DNA of 64,000 nt from a virus, in IMG/VR virus record IMGVR_UViG_3300037504_000682, positions 35,176 to 99,175 of that record; one strand, given 5' to 3'. The stretch's first letter is position 1; every line of letters starts with the position of its first letter. Both the position numbers and the translations under genes were made by a program. The notes under the pieces were generated by a model. The model made no database searches. It was not told the DNA's origin and saw only the letters and a list, made by a program, of their open reading frames with translations. Positions 37,718 through 45,587 of this stretch are shown here, in pieces.

Positions 37718-38885
37718 GCTGGCTTTATTTGCCGGAGCAGGAGGCGGGCTCCTCGCCACAAAGTGGCTCCTTGGCTGGGAGACCGTCTGCTACGTCGAAA
37801 AAGAAGAATATCCGGTCAGGATCATCAAGGCACGGATCAGGGACGGACTCCTTGATGACGCCCCGATCTGGTCCGATGTCCGGTCGTTCACCAAGCGAAA
37901 CAATCAGGCACGGCCGTTCATCCGCCAACTGCGGGCGATACGCGGCTCTCTGGTTGTCACGGCGGGTTTCCCCTGTCAACCGTTCAGCCTGGCGGGAAAA
38001 TCCAGAGCCGAGGCAGACGAGCGGAACGGTTGGCCGGATACCGTTCGCATTATTAGAGAAATCCGGCCGGCGTGGGTTTTTCTGGAGAATGTACCAGGAC
38101 TCCTTGCCGGGTCTCACGGATACTATGGCACGATTCTCCAAGAGTTGGCCCAGAGCGGGTATGATGCTCGATGGCGTGTGTTATCTGCGGCCGAGATGGG
38201 AGCGCCGCATCAGCGAGACAGGCTCTGGATTGTGGCCCACGCCCAGGAACAACACCGGGCCGTCGATGGACCGAAAGCATCTCAGCCTCGACGGGGCGGT
38301 GAGGCTATGGCCGACTCCAGTCTATTCGGATCATTCCGATCGAGCACCCGGCCGGCCGCACCTGACCAAAAACGGCACAATCAGGCACGTCAACAAGGCG
38401 GGGCAACAGAGTTTTATGAGGCTGTCCCAGGTGGTCAAACTCTGGCCCACACCGACCGTCAACGGCAACCACAACAGGGCTGGTCTGAGCAAAAAGAGCG
38501 GGGACGGGTTGGCTACGGCCGTCAAGCGGTGGGCGACCCCGAGTGCCAGGGACTGGCGATCAGGCAAGGCGTCAGAGGAAACACACCAGCGCAACGCCCG
38601 GCCGCTATCGGAGCAGGTGATCAGGGCGGAGAAATTCAGGGCGCCAACACAGACCGACGCCACGAAATGGAACAACGCGTCGGTTCAGGAGAGACGGGCA
38701 AAAGGGCGAAGCGTTCGTTTACCCAACCAGGTTGCCCCGGGCCGTGGTGGGCAACTGAACCCGATGTGGGTCGAGTGGCTGATGGGGTGGCCTCTCGGGT
38801 GGACCGACTCAAGGCCCTTGGGAACGGGCAGGTTCCTGACGTGGCTGCGCTCGCGTGGGTTGAATTAACAAAGGATTTATTATGA
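37710..38885 (+). CDS. C5-cytosine DNA methyltransferase (Dcm-like)
   Basis: From ATG 37710 the 391-residue protein reads MHELALFAGAGGG, the SAM-binding motif I. GFPCQPFSLAG (about 90-100) carries the catalytic cysteine, VFLENVPG (about 127-134) is the ENV motif, and GAPHQRDRLWIVAH (about 160-173) is motif VIII. The end, VDRLKALGNGQVPDVAALAW (about 361-380), is motif IX/X. The middle (about 175-355) is a low-complexity variable region. It should methylate cytosine in phage DNA. A second frame stays open across the whole gene; see the overlapping entry. Confidence 0.9.
   Translation: MHELALFAGAGGGLLATKWLLGWETVCYVEKEEYPVRIIKARIRDGLLDDAPIWSDVRSFTKRNNQARPFIRQLRAIRGSLVVTAGFPCQPFSLAGKSRAEADERNGWPDTVRIIREIRPAWVFLENVPGLLAGSHGYYGTILQELAQSGYDARWRVLSAAEMGAPHQRDRLWIVAHAQEQHRAVDGPKASQPRRGGEAMADSSLFGSFRSSTRPAAPDQKRHNQARQQGGATEFYEAVPGGQTLAHTDRQRQPQQGWSEQKERGRVGYGRQAVGDPECQGLAIRQGVRGNTPAQRPAAIGAGDQGGEIQGANTDRRHEMEQRVGSGETGKRAKRSFTQPGCPGPWWATEPDVGRVADGVASRVDRLKALGNGQVPDVAALAWVELTKDLL
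37714..38868 (+). other. Full-length overlapping frame across the cytosine methylase
   Basis: In the +1 frame a 384-codon ORF runs from ATG 37714 to just before the methylase stop. It reads MSWLYLPEQEAGSSP, then WPRAGMMLDGVCYLRP, GSGLWPTP, QLNPMWVEWLMGWPLGWT. I recall the same string of motifs in many database proteins annotated as methylase-like or hypothetical. They match the other frame of conserved Dcm motifs: RDRLWIVA lies under SGLWPT, and EPDVGRVADG lies under NPMWVEWLMG. It may be true overprinting or an artefact conserved only because Dcm is. Confidence 0.4.
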
Positions 38886-39187
38886 CAGTAACCGTATCGC
38901 TCAACAGGGATTACAAAATCTTCCCTATCGGCGGCAATATGCCCGGCCGGGAATGGGTCGACTTTTGGCCGACCTTCATCCCCCTCAAGTCCACTCAGGG
39001 TATCTGGGGTGAAATGTCGGAGCCGCCCCGGGATGGAGACGTTATCGCCGCCGATATGGAGTCCGGCCGGCGGGCCTTGTTTGTCGTTCACGGTATGAGA
39101 AGCCTTGATCCGCCCGACTTTTTTTGTGAAGCCTCATTTGTCGGCTACGAGGACGATAACGAGCTGCCGGAATCGGAGGCCAAATGA
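38882..39187 (+). CDS. Small acidic hypothetical protein
   Basis: The 101-residue protein starts in an overlap with the methylase stop. It is beta-rich and ends EDDNELPESEAK. Coupled on both sides (ATGA with the recombinase). No family recognised. Confidence 0.55.
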   Translation: MTVTVSLNRDYKIFPIGGNMPGREWVDFWPTFIPLKSTQGIWGEMSEPPRDGDVIAADMESGRRALFVVHGMRSLDPPDFFCEASFVGYEDDNELPESEAK

Positions 39188-40146
39188 GTCACCTCCCCGC
39201 CCCCCGCACGTCCACCCCGGCCGCTCTCCAGACCGTCATCACCCTATGGGCCGACCACGTCACCGACCCGGCCAGCCCCCGCCGGCGGGACCTGCTGCGG
39301 GACAAGACCAAGGCCGCGCTCGACTTCTTCGAGTTCGCCGGCCGGCCCCCGGCCGCCGTTGGCCCGGTCGAGGTCAAGAATTGGCAGGCCGAACTTGAGG
39401 CCCAGGGGCTGGCCACGTCCACGATCTACGCCAAGATCAGCCGGGTGTCATCGTTCTATAACTGGGCCATCGAGGCCGGCCACGTGGAGCGCAACCCGGT
39501 CGATGAGGCCCGGCCCCGGGCTCCCCGGCCCTACCAGAGCGAGAGCACCCAGTCCCTGAGCGACGACGACGTGGCCCGGCTGCTGGAGGTGGTCCGGGAG
39601 CGAGACGACCTGGTGGGCCGGCGGGATTACGCGATGCTCACCTTGTACTTCTTCTCCGGCAAGCGCCGGCGGGAGATCGTGCAGCTGCGGGCCGGGGACG
39701 TGCGGATCAAGGGAGAGAAGCTGATCATCCGTTCCCAGGTCAAGGGCGGCGACTACGAAGCCTTTGAGGTCGACAACCCTCTGGCCGTCGAGGCCCTCGC
39801 CGCCTATCTGGCCCGGCGGGGTGTCAGCCTGGCCGACCTGGCCGAGGATGCGCCGCTGTGGGTAGTCAGCCGCAAGGCCGGCAAGTATGCCGGTCGAGCC
39901 ATCAGTAGCCACGGTTTCGTGGCCAATTTGAAGCGGTACGCCAGGGCCGCCGGCCTGGGCGACATCCACCTGCACCAGACCCGGCACACGTTTGCGAGGT
40001 GGGTGGGCGAGGAGAGCGGCAGCCTCCAGGAGGCCCAGGCAGCGCTGGGGCATAGGAACGTGGGGACTACCCGGGTGTATCTGCCCCGGGTGGCGGTGAA
40101 GAAGGATCATTATAGCCAGAAGATTAGCGAAAGGTTGGGATTGTGA
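39184..40146 (+). CDS. Second tyrosine recombinase
   Basis: The 320-residue protein has a SAM-like core-binding domain (about 1-105) and a catalytic domain with FSGKRRREIVQL (about 157-168), HQTRHTFARW (about 264-273) and GHRNVGTTRVYLP (about 289-301). The catalytic set looks complete. Unlike the integrase at 8332, it lies within an accessory operon far from the att candidate. It may resolve multimers, invert or mobilise part of the island, or serve as a XerC-like enzyme. It is tightly coupled to flanking genes, so it is not a recent insertion there. Confidence 0.85.
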   Translation: MSHLPAPRTSTPAALQTVITLWADHVTDPASPRRRDLLRDKTKAALDFFEFAGRPPAAVGPVEVKNWQAELEAQGLATSTIYAKISRVSSFYNWAIEAGHVERNPVDEARPRAPRPYQSESTQSLSDDDVARLLEVVRERDDLVGRRDYAMLTLYFFSGKRRREIVQLRAGDVRIKGEKLIIRSQVKGGDYEAFEVDNPLAVEALAAYLARRGVSLADLAEDAPLWVVSRKAGKYAGRAISSHGFVANLKRYARAAGLGDIHLHQTRHTFARWVGEESGSLQEAQAALGHRNVGTTRVYLPRVAVKKDHYSQKISERLGL

Positions 40147-40403
40147 CTACCGACTACACCAACGGCAACTGGCACGCGGCCACCCTGGGCGAATTCGTGT
40201 CTCTGTTGATTGATAGCGGCGGCGATCCGGCGGTTATTTTTCGGGTGGTAGAAGATGAACCAAGTAAAGACGGCGCGTTCGTCAGGCACCTGGAAGTGAT
40301 GATGCTACCGCAGGGGCGGGTAAAAGAGAAGATCAACCAGGTCAAGCCGGAATCGATCCACAACACGCTGGTAGACCTGATTAAGGCAGGGGTGGTGAAA
40401 TGA
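40143..40403 (+). CDS. Small hypothetical protein
   Basis: GTG 40143 overlaps the recombinase stop and gives 86 residues, soluble and helical at both ends. The C-terminus ends IKAGVVK. Coupled to the next membrane gene (ATGA). No family recognised. Confidence 0.55.
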   Translation: MTTDYTNGNWHAATLGEFVSLLIDSGGDPAVIFRVVEDEPSKDGAFVRHLEVMMLPQGRVKEKINQVKPESIHNTLVDLIKAGVVK

Positions 40404-41008
40404 AACAAATCGGCATTACCGGCGCTCTGGTTCTACTCATCGCCTTATCTTGCAGCATCTTCTCCGTTCGGATCGGCTCTTCGGTCGGCCGGTCAATCGA
40501 GACCGCCGCCCACCAGCGGGCCGCAGACCGGTCCCAGGCCCGGCAGGAGCGGGACCAGTGGCACCGGCTGGCCATGGAGGAGGCCCGGCAGACAGCGTCG
40601 TACCGGATCGCAGCCAAGCGAGCCACCTGGTACTGGCTGTCCATTTTCGGCATCGGCTCCGGCGCAACCATCATGGTGACCGGGGTTTTATCGGTGGCCT
40701 GGTGGATGATCGGCCGCAGCCGGGCCGCAGTGGAGCGGTCTCGCAGAGAAGCGCGGTTGATTCCGGTCGATCCGGAGACGCGCCAGTTCCCACTGTTCGT
40801 TTACGAGCTGGCCGGCGCTCCCCGCATATACAACCCAAACACCGGCAGCGTGGTGACCCTGGAGGCGGGCCGGGACGAGATACCGATGCTGATCACCGGC
40901 TCATCGGCCACCCAGTTGGCCGGGGCGATTGCCCAGCAGGCGGCTAAAGCCCAGGACGCCGGCAGTGTGGCGATGATAAGCCCGCCGCTGGTGGTGGAGG
41001 ACAAATGA
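40400..41008 (+). CDS. Two-helix membrane protein
   Basis: The 202-residue protein has an N-terminal membrane helix (GALVLLIALSCSIFSVRIG), a charged helical loop (HQRAADRSQARQERDQWHR), a second helix (WYWLSIFGIGSGATIMVTG) and a soluble C-terminal domain. It lies between the recombinase and the sulfurtransferase-like gene, coupled by ATGA junctions. It may be an exclusion or anchor protein. No family recognised. Confidence 0.6.
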   Translation: MKQIGITGALVLLIALSCSIFSVRIGSSVGRSIETAAHQRAADRSQARQERDQWHRLAMEEARQTASYRIAAKRATWYWLSIFGIGSGATIMVTGVLSVAWWMIGRSRAAVERSRREARLIPVDPETRQFPLFVYELAGAPRIYNPNTGSVVTLEAGRDEIPMLITGSSATQLAGAIAQQAAKAQDAGSVAMISPPLVVEDK

Positions 41009-42189
41009 GACTGACCCAACAACCCCTCTTTGGCGACCGGCTCACCCTGATCGAAGCTATCGGCCTGACCGTCGAGTCACTCCAGGCCTACGGCTCCGAC
41101 TACCACCACTGGGTCCTGGCCTTCAGCGGCGGCAAGGATTCAACCGTGGTCGTCTCCCTTCTGGCCTGGCTCATCGAGCAGGGCCACATCGAGCCCCCAC
41201 CGGCCGGGATCACCGTCCTGATGAGCGACACCCGCCAGGAGTTCCTGCCGCTGCACCTGGCCGCCCTGGAGACGCTGAAGGTCGCCCAATCCTGCGGCTT
41301 CAGGGCCCGGGTAGTCCAGCCGCCGTTCGATCATCGGATGTACGTTTATATGCTCGGCCGGGGCGTCCCGCCGGCCAGCAACGTCTTTCGCTGGTGTACC
41401 CGGATACTCAAGGCCGACCCGATGGCCCGGGCCATTGAGGCCCTGGCCGAAACAAACGGCCAGGTGCTGGTCTTGACCGGTGTCCGGCAGGGCGAGAGCG
41501 CGGCCCGGGATCAACGGATCGCTCTCTCGTGCAGCCGGGACGGTGGCGAGTGTGGGCAGGGGTGGTTTCAGAACGCCAGCCGGGACGGGGTGGCCAGCAC
41601 CCTGGCCCCGCTGCTGCACTGGCGATTGTGCCACATCGAGGACTGGCTGCGCTTCTACGCCCCAGAGATCGGCCTGGACAGCCGGCCCATAATCGACATT
41701 TACGGCTTTGAGGAAGACGAGCAGATGAACCTCCGGACCGGCTGCGCCGGCTGTATGCTCATCGAGGAGGACCGGGCCCTGGCCAGGATCGTGCAGCTGC
41801 CGGGGTGGGGCTACCTGGCCCCATTGCAAAGGCTCAAGGCGGTGTATCGGGAGCTGAAGCGGCCCCAGAACCGGCTCAGGAAGTGGGGCGAACGTAAGAA
41901 GGACGGCTCGCTCGGGGCCAAGCAGGGCCGACTGGGCCCGCTTACGATGGAGGCGCGGCGCTGGGGACTGGAGCAGGTGCTGGCCATCCAGGAGGAGATA
42001 AACGGCGCGGCCCGGGTGCTGGGGCGGCCGGAGCTACACCTGATCACCGATGCCGAGCGGGAGAGGGTGCTGGAGCTGATCGAGGCCAACACGTGGCCCA
42101 GGGGCTGGACAGGAGAGGAGCCCCGGGGTGATGAGTTGGTGGATAAGATTGTGGCCGAGGGGGTGACCCTGCCGGTGTTGATTTCTTAG
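41005..42189 (+). CDS. PAPS-reductase-superfamily protein (DndC-like candidate)
   Basis: The 394-residue protein has the PP-loop FSGGKDSTVVVSLL (about 38-52) that binds ATP/PAPS, RWCTRILKADP (about 129-139) and RTGCAGCMLIEED (about 244-256), where the two cysteines can hold an iron-sulfur cluster. This matches the PAPS reductase/DndC/sulfurtransferase superfamily. The length and late GCxGC motif recall DndC, which puts sulfur in the DNA backbone. No DndD/E genes are visible, so tRNA/DNA base thiolation or other adenylation chemistry is possible. Confidence 0.75.
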   Translation: MRLTQQPLFGDRLTLIEAIGLTVESLQAYGSDYHHWVLAFSGGKDSTVVVSLLAWLIEQGHIEPPPAGITVLMSDTRQEFLPLHLAALETLKVAQSCGFRARVVQPPFDHRMYVYMLGRGVPPASNVFRWCTRILKADPMARAIEALAETNGQVLVLTGVRQGESAARDQRIALSCSRDGGECGQGWFQNASRDGVASTLAPLLHWRLCHIEDWLRFYAPEIGLDSRPIIDIYGFEEDEQMNLRTGCAGCMLIEEDRALARIVQLPGWGYLAPLQRLKAVYRELKRPQNRLRKWGERKKDGSLGAKQGRLGPLTMEARRWGLEQVLAIQEEINGAARVLGRPELHLITDAERERVLELIEANTWPRGWTGEEPRGDELVDKIVAEGVTLPVLIS

Positions 42190-42202
42190 AGGAGGAAGTG
42201 CA

Positions 42203-42652
42203 ATGATTTTCGCCCACACCCACACCTGGATCACCGGCGCCAGTCCCCACACCGGCCGGGCCAAGACCCAGACCCGCCGGCTGGTGCCGCCTTATACCAC
42301 CTGTCAATTCTTGATGAATGGCGGATCGGCCTTTCGGCCTGTTGGTATCTTACCGACAGGTGCCACAGTGCTGGCCGTCTACAAATATAAGGGCGATGGG
42401 CAGTATCGCCTGGCCTACGAGGTCGGCCGGACCTACGCCGTTCAGCCCGGCCGGGGCAAGCCGGCGGTCGCCCGCTTCCGGCTGAAGCGGATCCGGCTGG
42501 AGCGGCTCCAGGAGATCGGCCTGGCCGACGCCCAGGCCGAGGGGTGCCGGGACGTGGCGCATTTTAGGGGGCTGTGGACGGAAATCCACGGCGATGGAGA
42601 GAACAGCTGGGAGGCTAACCCGCCGGTGTTTGTGCTGGAGATGGAGGTGTAA
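42203..42652 (+). CDS. ASCH/PUA-like domain protein
   Basis: The 149-residue protein follows AGGAGGAAG. QTRRLV near the start, then LERLQEIGLADAQAEGC and LWTEIHGDGENSWEANPPVF, give the phage ASCH pattern that ends in a strand VLEMEV. ASCH/PUA folds bind RNA or modified bases. It directly follows the PAPS-reductase-like gene and may read or support a base modification. Confidence 0.75.
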   Translation: MIFAHTHTWITGASPHTGRAKTQTRRLVPPYTTCQFLMNGGSAFRPVGILPTGATVLAVYKYKGDGQYRLAYEVGRTYAVQPGRGKPAVARFRLKRIRLERLQEIGLADAQAEGCRDVAHFRGLWTEIHGDGENSWEANPPVFVLEMEV

Positions 42653-42705
42653 GATGGATATAGGACACGAGGTTTGTGGACCTGGAACGAAGGGTGGAGT
42701 CACAA

Positions 42706-43269
42706 ATGGGTAAAGTAACCGAAATACCACTGGCCAGCCAAGGCCAACCGCCCAAACTCCCAACGGACGTTCTGGAAATGGAGGCCGGCCCGGCCCTGGA
42801 TGAGGTGATCGGCCGGCTCATCAACTCTCACTACACCCGCAAGTGGTGGGCGATGAACAGGGAGGAGACGGCGCTTTATATCGACTTCGACTACCAGGGC
42901 GAGGCTAACGAGTGGCTAGCCAAAGAGGTCGAGCGCCGGCCGGAGTATGTGAGAGAAAACGGTATCCATATTGTTTACCGGCGAATTTACCCCCGCTTCT
43001 CCCGCAGTCTGGACGAGGCCACGGTGCTGCTGACCCGCTTTCGCCTGGCCCTGGCCCCGTTGGTTGCCCTGGATGGGGCGATTATGGACGCTCCGGACTT
43101 CAACTGGTGGTGTGGCCGGCTAGGGTTCGATAACGAGGCAGTTCAGGAATGGAACGACGAGTATATCGGCACCTGGGCCGAGACGGCCCCGCTGGCCGTC
43201 TGCCGGGCGGTGTTGCTGGCGGCGGTGGGGGGGGTGGGGGATAGGGAGGCGAGACGAGATGGCCGTTAG
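42706..43269 (+). CDS. Phage ABA-sandwich-like hypothetical protein
   Basis: ATG 42706 gives 187 residues; an in-frame start ten codons earlier exists, and ATG 42778 is another option. MEAGPALDEVIGRLI (from 42778) is the typical start of phage ABA-sandwich/DUF2591 proteins, and NWWCGRLGFDN recurs in that group. The palindrome core AACGGACGTT (42762-42771) lies just before that ATG, supporting it as the true start. Function unknown. Confidence 0.65.
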   Translation: MGKVTEIPLASQGQPPKLPTDVLEMEAGPALDEVIGRLINSHYTRKWWAMNREETALYIDFDYQGEANEWLAKEVERRPEYVRENGIHIVYRRIYPRFSRSLDEATVLLTRFRLALAPLVALDGAIMDAPDFNWWCGRLGFDNEAVQEWNDEYIGTWAETAPLAVCRAVLLAAVGGVGDREARRDGR

Positions 43270-43528
43270 TCCGACCTGGGAGACGGTTTATTCCAGAACC
43301 GCCGGAGCATATGTATTGTGCTCGTGTGGGGCAATTCTTCAAACAATTCAGCGGGTCCGCGAGCACTGGCAAGCCGGCCATTTTGATTACGAGCACGCCA
43401 CCGCAAAAAGACACGCTCACGATCTGGCCTTTTTGGATGGGGGCGAGGGCGTGTACTGTATGGATGTCGATTGCGATTTCAGACTGGAGGGCGATGAGCT
43501 ATTGCGGTATATCAACGAAAAGGAGTAG
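43259..43528 (+). CDS. Small Cys-containing protein
   Basis: The 89-residue product has LCSCGAI and YCMDVDCDF, possible zinc ligands, with HAHDLAF between. It overlaps the previous gene by eleven bases. No family recognised. Confidence 0.55.
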   Translation: MAVSPTWETVYSRTAGAYVLCSCGAILQTIQRVREHWQAGHFDYEHATAKRHAHDLAFLDGGEGVYCMDVDCDFRLEGDELLRYINEKE

Positions 43529-43535
43529 TGATAAA

Positions 43536-43751
43536 ATGGCGATTGACACCAGTAGAGAAGTAGAAGCCGGCTTTTTCACCCGGTGGATGACAGTGGACAA
43601 ACTCAGGAAGGCTCTGGAGCAGCTCCAAGACACCGACGAAATCTTACCCGACAAGGTCGGCAATCTATCCGTGCCCCGAGATGGAGAGGTGATCGGATAT
43701 ATCGACTTCCAGGAAGAGGAGTTTGTCGACCTCCGACCAGTGGCCAAATAA
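43536..43751 (+). CDS. Small acidic protein
   Basis: ATG 43536 lies after AGGAG and gives 71 residues beginning MAIDTSREVEAGFF. It is acidic, soluble, and followed directly by a new promoter. No family recognised. Confidence 0.6.
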   Translation: MAIDTSREVEAGFFTRWMTVDKLRKALEQLQDTDEILPDKVGNLSVPRDGEVIGYIDFQEEEFVDLRPVAK

Positions 43752-43759
43752 CCTCCCTA

Positions 43760-43824
43760 TTGCAACATCAGAATAAATGTGTTACACTAATATCAGCGGC
43801 GGAGCTATTCCGCCGTTTTTTATT
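43760..43824 (+). promoter_or_regulatory. Promoter running directly into a hairpin-T-run; copy of the 21.7-kb leader
   Basis: TTGCAA (43760-43765), 17 bases, TACACT (43783-43788) with extended TG. The start site is near 43795, and CGGCGG (43797-43802) pairs with CCGCCG (43810-43815), followed by TTTTTT. The block from -35 through AGCGGCGG closely matches 21673-21716. A gene with a good ribosome site follows (GGAGAA before ATG 43835). Confidence 0.65.
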
Positions 43825-43834
43825 GGAGAAACCT

Positions 43835-43969
43835 ATGCCGGCCTGGATCGTCAAACTGGCCCAGCGACTGATGGCCCTTGAGCCCGGCCGCTGGCAGATC
43901 ATCCTGACCATAGATAAGGACCGTCAGGACTGGACCGTGATCCAGCTCGGCAAGGTAGAGAAACCCTGA
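43835..43969 (+). CDS. 44-residue hypothetical protein
   Basis: ATG 43835 follows TTGGAGAA. The peptide begins MPAWIVKLAQRLMALEP and is alpha then beta (WQIILTIDKD), soluble with a basic start. Its own promoter-hairpin leader suggests controlled expression. It is the last gene before the structural block. Unknown function. Confidence 0.6.
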   Translation: MPAWIVKLAQRLMALEPGRWQIILTIDKDRQDWTVIQLGKVEKP

Positions 43970-44025
43970 CATTCAAATAGGCCCGGCCACCATACCGGGC
44001 AACAGCACCAGGAACGCAGACACAC

Positions 44026-44066
44026 GGCGCTATCCGGCCCTTACGGCCAGGTAGCGCCTTTTTTTA
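44026..44066 (+). terminator. Intrinsic terminator before the capsid operon
   Basis: GGCGCTA (44026-44032) pairs with TAGCGCC (44052-44058), with an inner GGCC pairing, and is followed by seven T. A second hairpin, GCCCGG/CCGGGC, lies at 43981-44000. It separates the accessory island from the scaffold gene. Confidence 0.85.
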
Positions 44067-44088
44067 TTTCGGCTCAAGGAGACGACCG

Positions 44089-44880
44089 ATGTTCAAATCA
44101 ATCAGCTTGCTCTTTTGGTTCCTTTTCCCGCTTCTGTCCCTGTCCCTTGCGGACGGCGACGGAGGCGGCGGCGGTCAGCCACCCTCCACCCCTCCCCCAG
44201 CCACCCCACCGGCCCCTAACCCCGACCCGGGCGTGGCCGCCGGTATCAACAACCTGATCGAGCGATACAACTCTGATATGCGGGCGGTAATCGACAAGCT
44301 GTACACCGAAAACTACTCGTACCGCGAAACAATCCGGGACCTCAAAGAGCAAAACGACGACCTCAAGAGCCGAATTCCCAAGGACAGCCAGGCAGTGCTG
44401 CCCAAGGAAGACGCGCAGCTCCTGGAGCAGTACAAGGAGCTGGGCGAACCAGACGCAATCAAGGAGCTCCAGGGTGAGCTTGAAACCACCAAGGAGCAGC
44501 TAGGAGCGCTCCAGAAGGACCAGGTACTCCGGGACGTGGCTGAGGCCGCCGGCTTCAAGCTGCCGGTCTTAAAGCGCCTCGGCGCTGAGCTGGACTACGA
44601 GCTGCGGGAAGTCGAGCAGGACGGGGAGAAGCAGACCGTCGCCTACGTCAAAAATGGCGATGGCGAGGCCAAACCCCTGGCCGACTACGCCAAGGATCAA
44701 TGGGCCGACTTTATGCCGGCCCTCACGGCCGAACCCCAGCCGCCGGCCCAGCAGGGCACCCGATACCCGGCCCAGGACGCGGGCTCGCCAACCCCCAAGG
44801 GCAACGTGGTGGATGAATTCATTTCCGGCACTAACAAAGCCCGCGCCGAAAAACCTAATCCGTTAGTCAAGCAGCAATAA
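44089..44880 (+). CDS. Scaffold-like protein with N-terminal signal-like hydrophobic segment
   Basis: The 263-residue protein precedes decoration and capsid genes. Its middle is coiled coil (about 60-160, e.g. RETIRDLKEQNDDLKSR) and its end is a basic tail (KARAEKPNPLVKQQ), as in GP20-type scaffolds. Unusually, residues 1-21 (MFKSISLLFWFLFPLLSLSL) look like a signal peptide, followed by a Gly/Pro linker. AAGGAG eight bases before the ATG supports this start. It may tether prohead assembly to the membrane, or the true scaffold starts later. Confidence 0.75.
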   Translation: MFKSISLLFWFLFPLLSLSLADGDGGGGGQPPSTPPPATPPAPNPDPGVAAGINNLIERYNSDMRAVIDKLYTENYSYRETIRDLKEQNDDLKSRIPKDSQAVLPKEDAQLLEQYKELGEPDAIKELQGELETTKEQLGALQKDQVLRDVAEAAGFKLPVLKRLGAELDYELREVEQDGEKQTVAYVKNGDGEAKPLADYAKDQWADFMPALTAEPQPPAQQGTRYPAQDAGSPTPKGNVVDEFISGTNKARAEKPNPLVKQQ

Positions 44881-44891
44881 AGGAGACTCCT

Positions 44892-45548
44892 ATGGCAAGA
44901 GCAACCTATTACGTTACCCGTCCGCCCTTTGTGGTCGATCCCGACAGTATCGACCGCTCCAGCGGCCGGCAGATCGACTGGGATAACGTGCCGGAAAGCT
45001 ACCGGCAGGGAGCGGTGACCGTCACGGCCGCCACCAACGCCGACGCGGCCGCCACCCAGATCACCGTCAGCGCCCTGGGCGGGTCGATCCCGACCGAGAC
45101 CAACCTGTACTTCGGGGAAGCCGGGGAATTCGCCCGGCTGGCCGCTGCGGCCGCCTCCGGGGCGACCCAGATCACGGTCGACGCCCTGGGCACCACCATC
45201 GAGAGCGGTGACAGCGCCGTCTACCCCGGCACCGGGGCCAAGAAAATCCCGGCCGGCAAGGCGATGTGTGAGCTGGCCAGTGGCAAGATCCTCCCCCGGG
45301 TCAACCGGCCCGGCAGTGAGGTTGCGGCCGGCTTCCTGGAGACCAACGCCGTCGAGGGTGAGGTTCAAGCCGCCAAGACCGGCTACGGAATGATCATCGG
45401 CGGGGTGCTGTATGAGAACCTGCTGCCGGATGCGACCGGCGGCACCACCGGCACCATCAGCCAGGACTACAAAAACGAGCTCGCCTCAGCGACCAACGGC
45501 AAGGCCACCGGCTTCGCGTTCGAGCAGTATCGAGACAACCGGAGCTAG
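44892..45548 (+). CDS. Head decoration-type protein
   Basis: The 218-residue protein contains two Ala/Thr-rich repeat-like strands (TNADAAATQITVSALGG; ASGATQITVDALGT) and a later KIPAGKAMCELASGKILPR, the pattern of capsid decoration proteins that give a GILYE-like strand (here GVLYENLL). GGAGACTC precedes the ATG. It lies directly before the major capsid gene and probably binds the outside of the shell. Confidence 0.7.
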   Translation: MARATYYVTRPPFVVDPDSIDRSSGRQIDWDNVPESYRQGAVTVTAATNADAAATQITVSALGGSIPTETNLYFGEAGEFARLAAAAASGATQITVDALGTTIESGDSAVYPGTGAKKIPAGKAMCELASGKILPRVNRPGSEVAAGFLETNAVEGEVQAAKTGYGMIIGGVLYENLLPDATGGTTGTISQDYKNELASATNGKATGFAFEQYRDNRS

Positions 45549-45587
45549 TAGAGGCTTCGGAGCGAACAACTAAAATCGGAGGCCAAT

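Noticed and set aside
42654-42713. 19-codon ORF before the ABA-sandwich-like gene
   Set aside because: Too short, no support besides closeness; may simply be leader.
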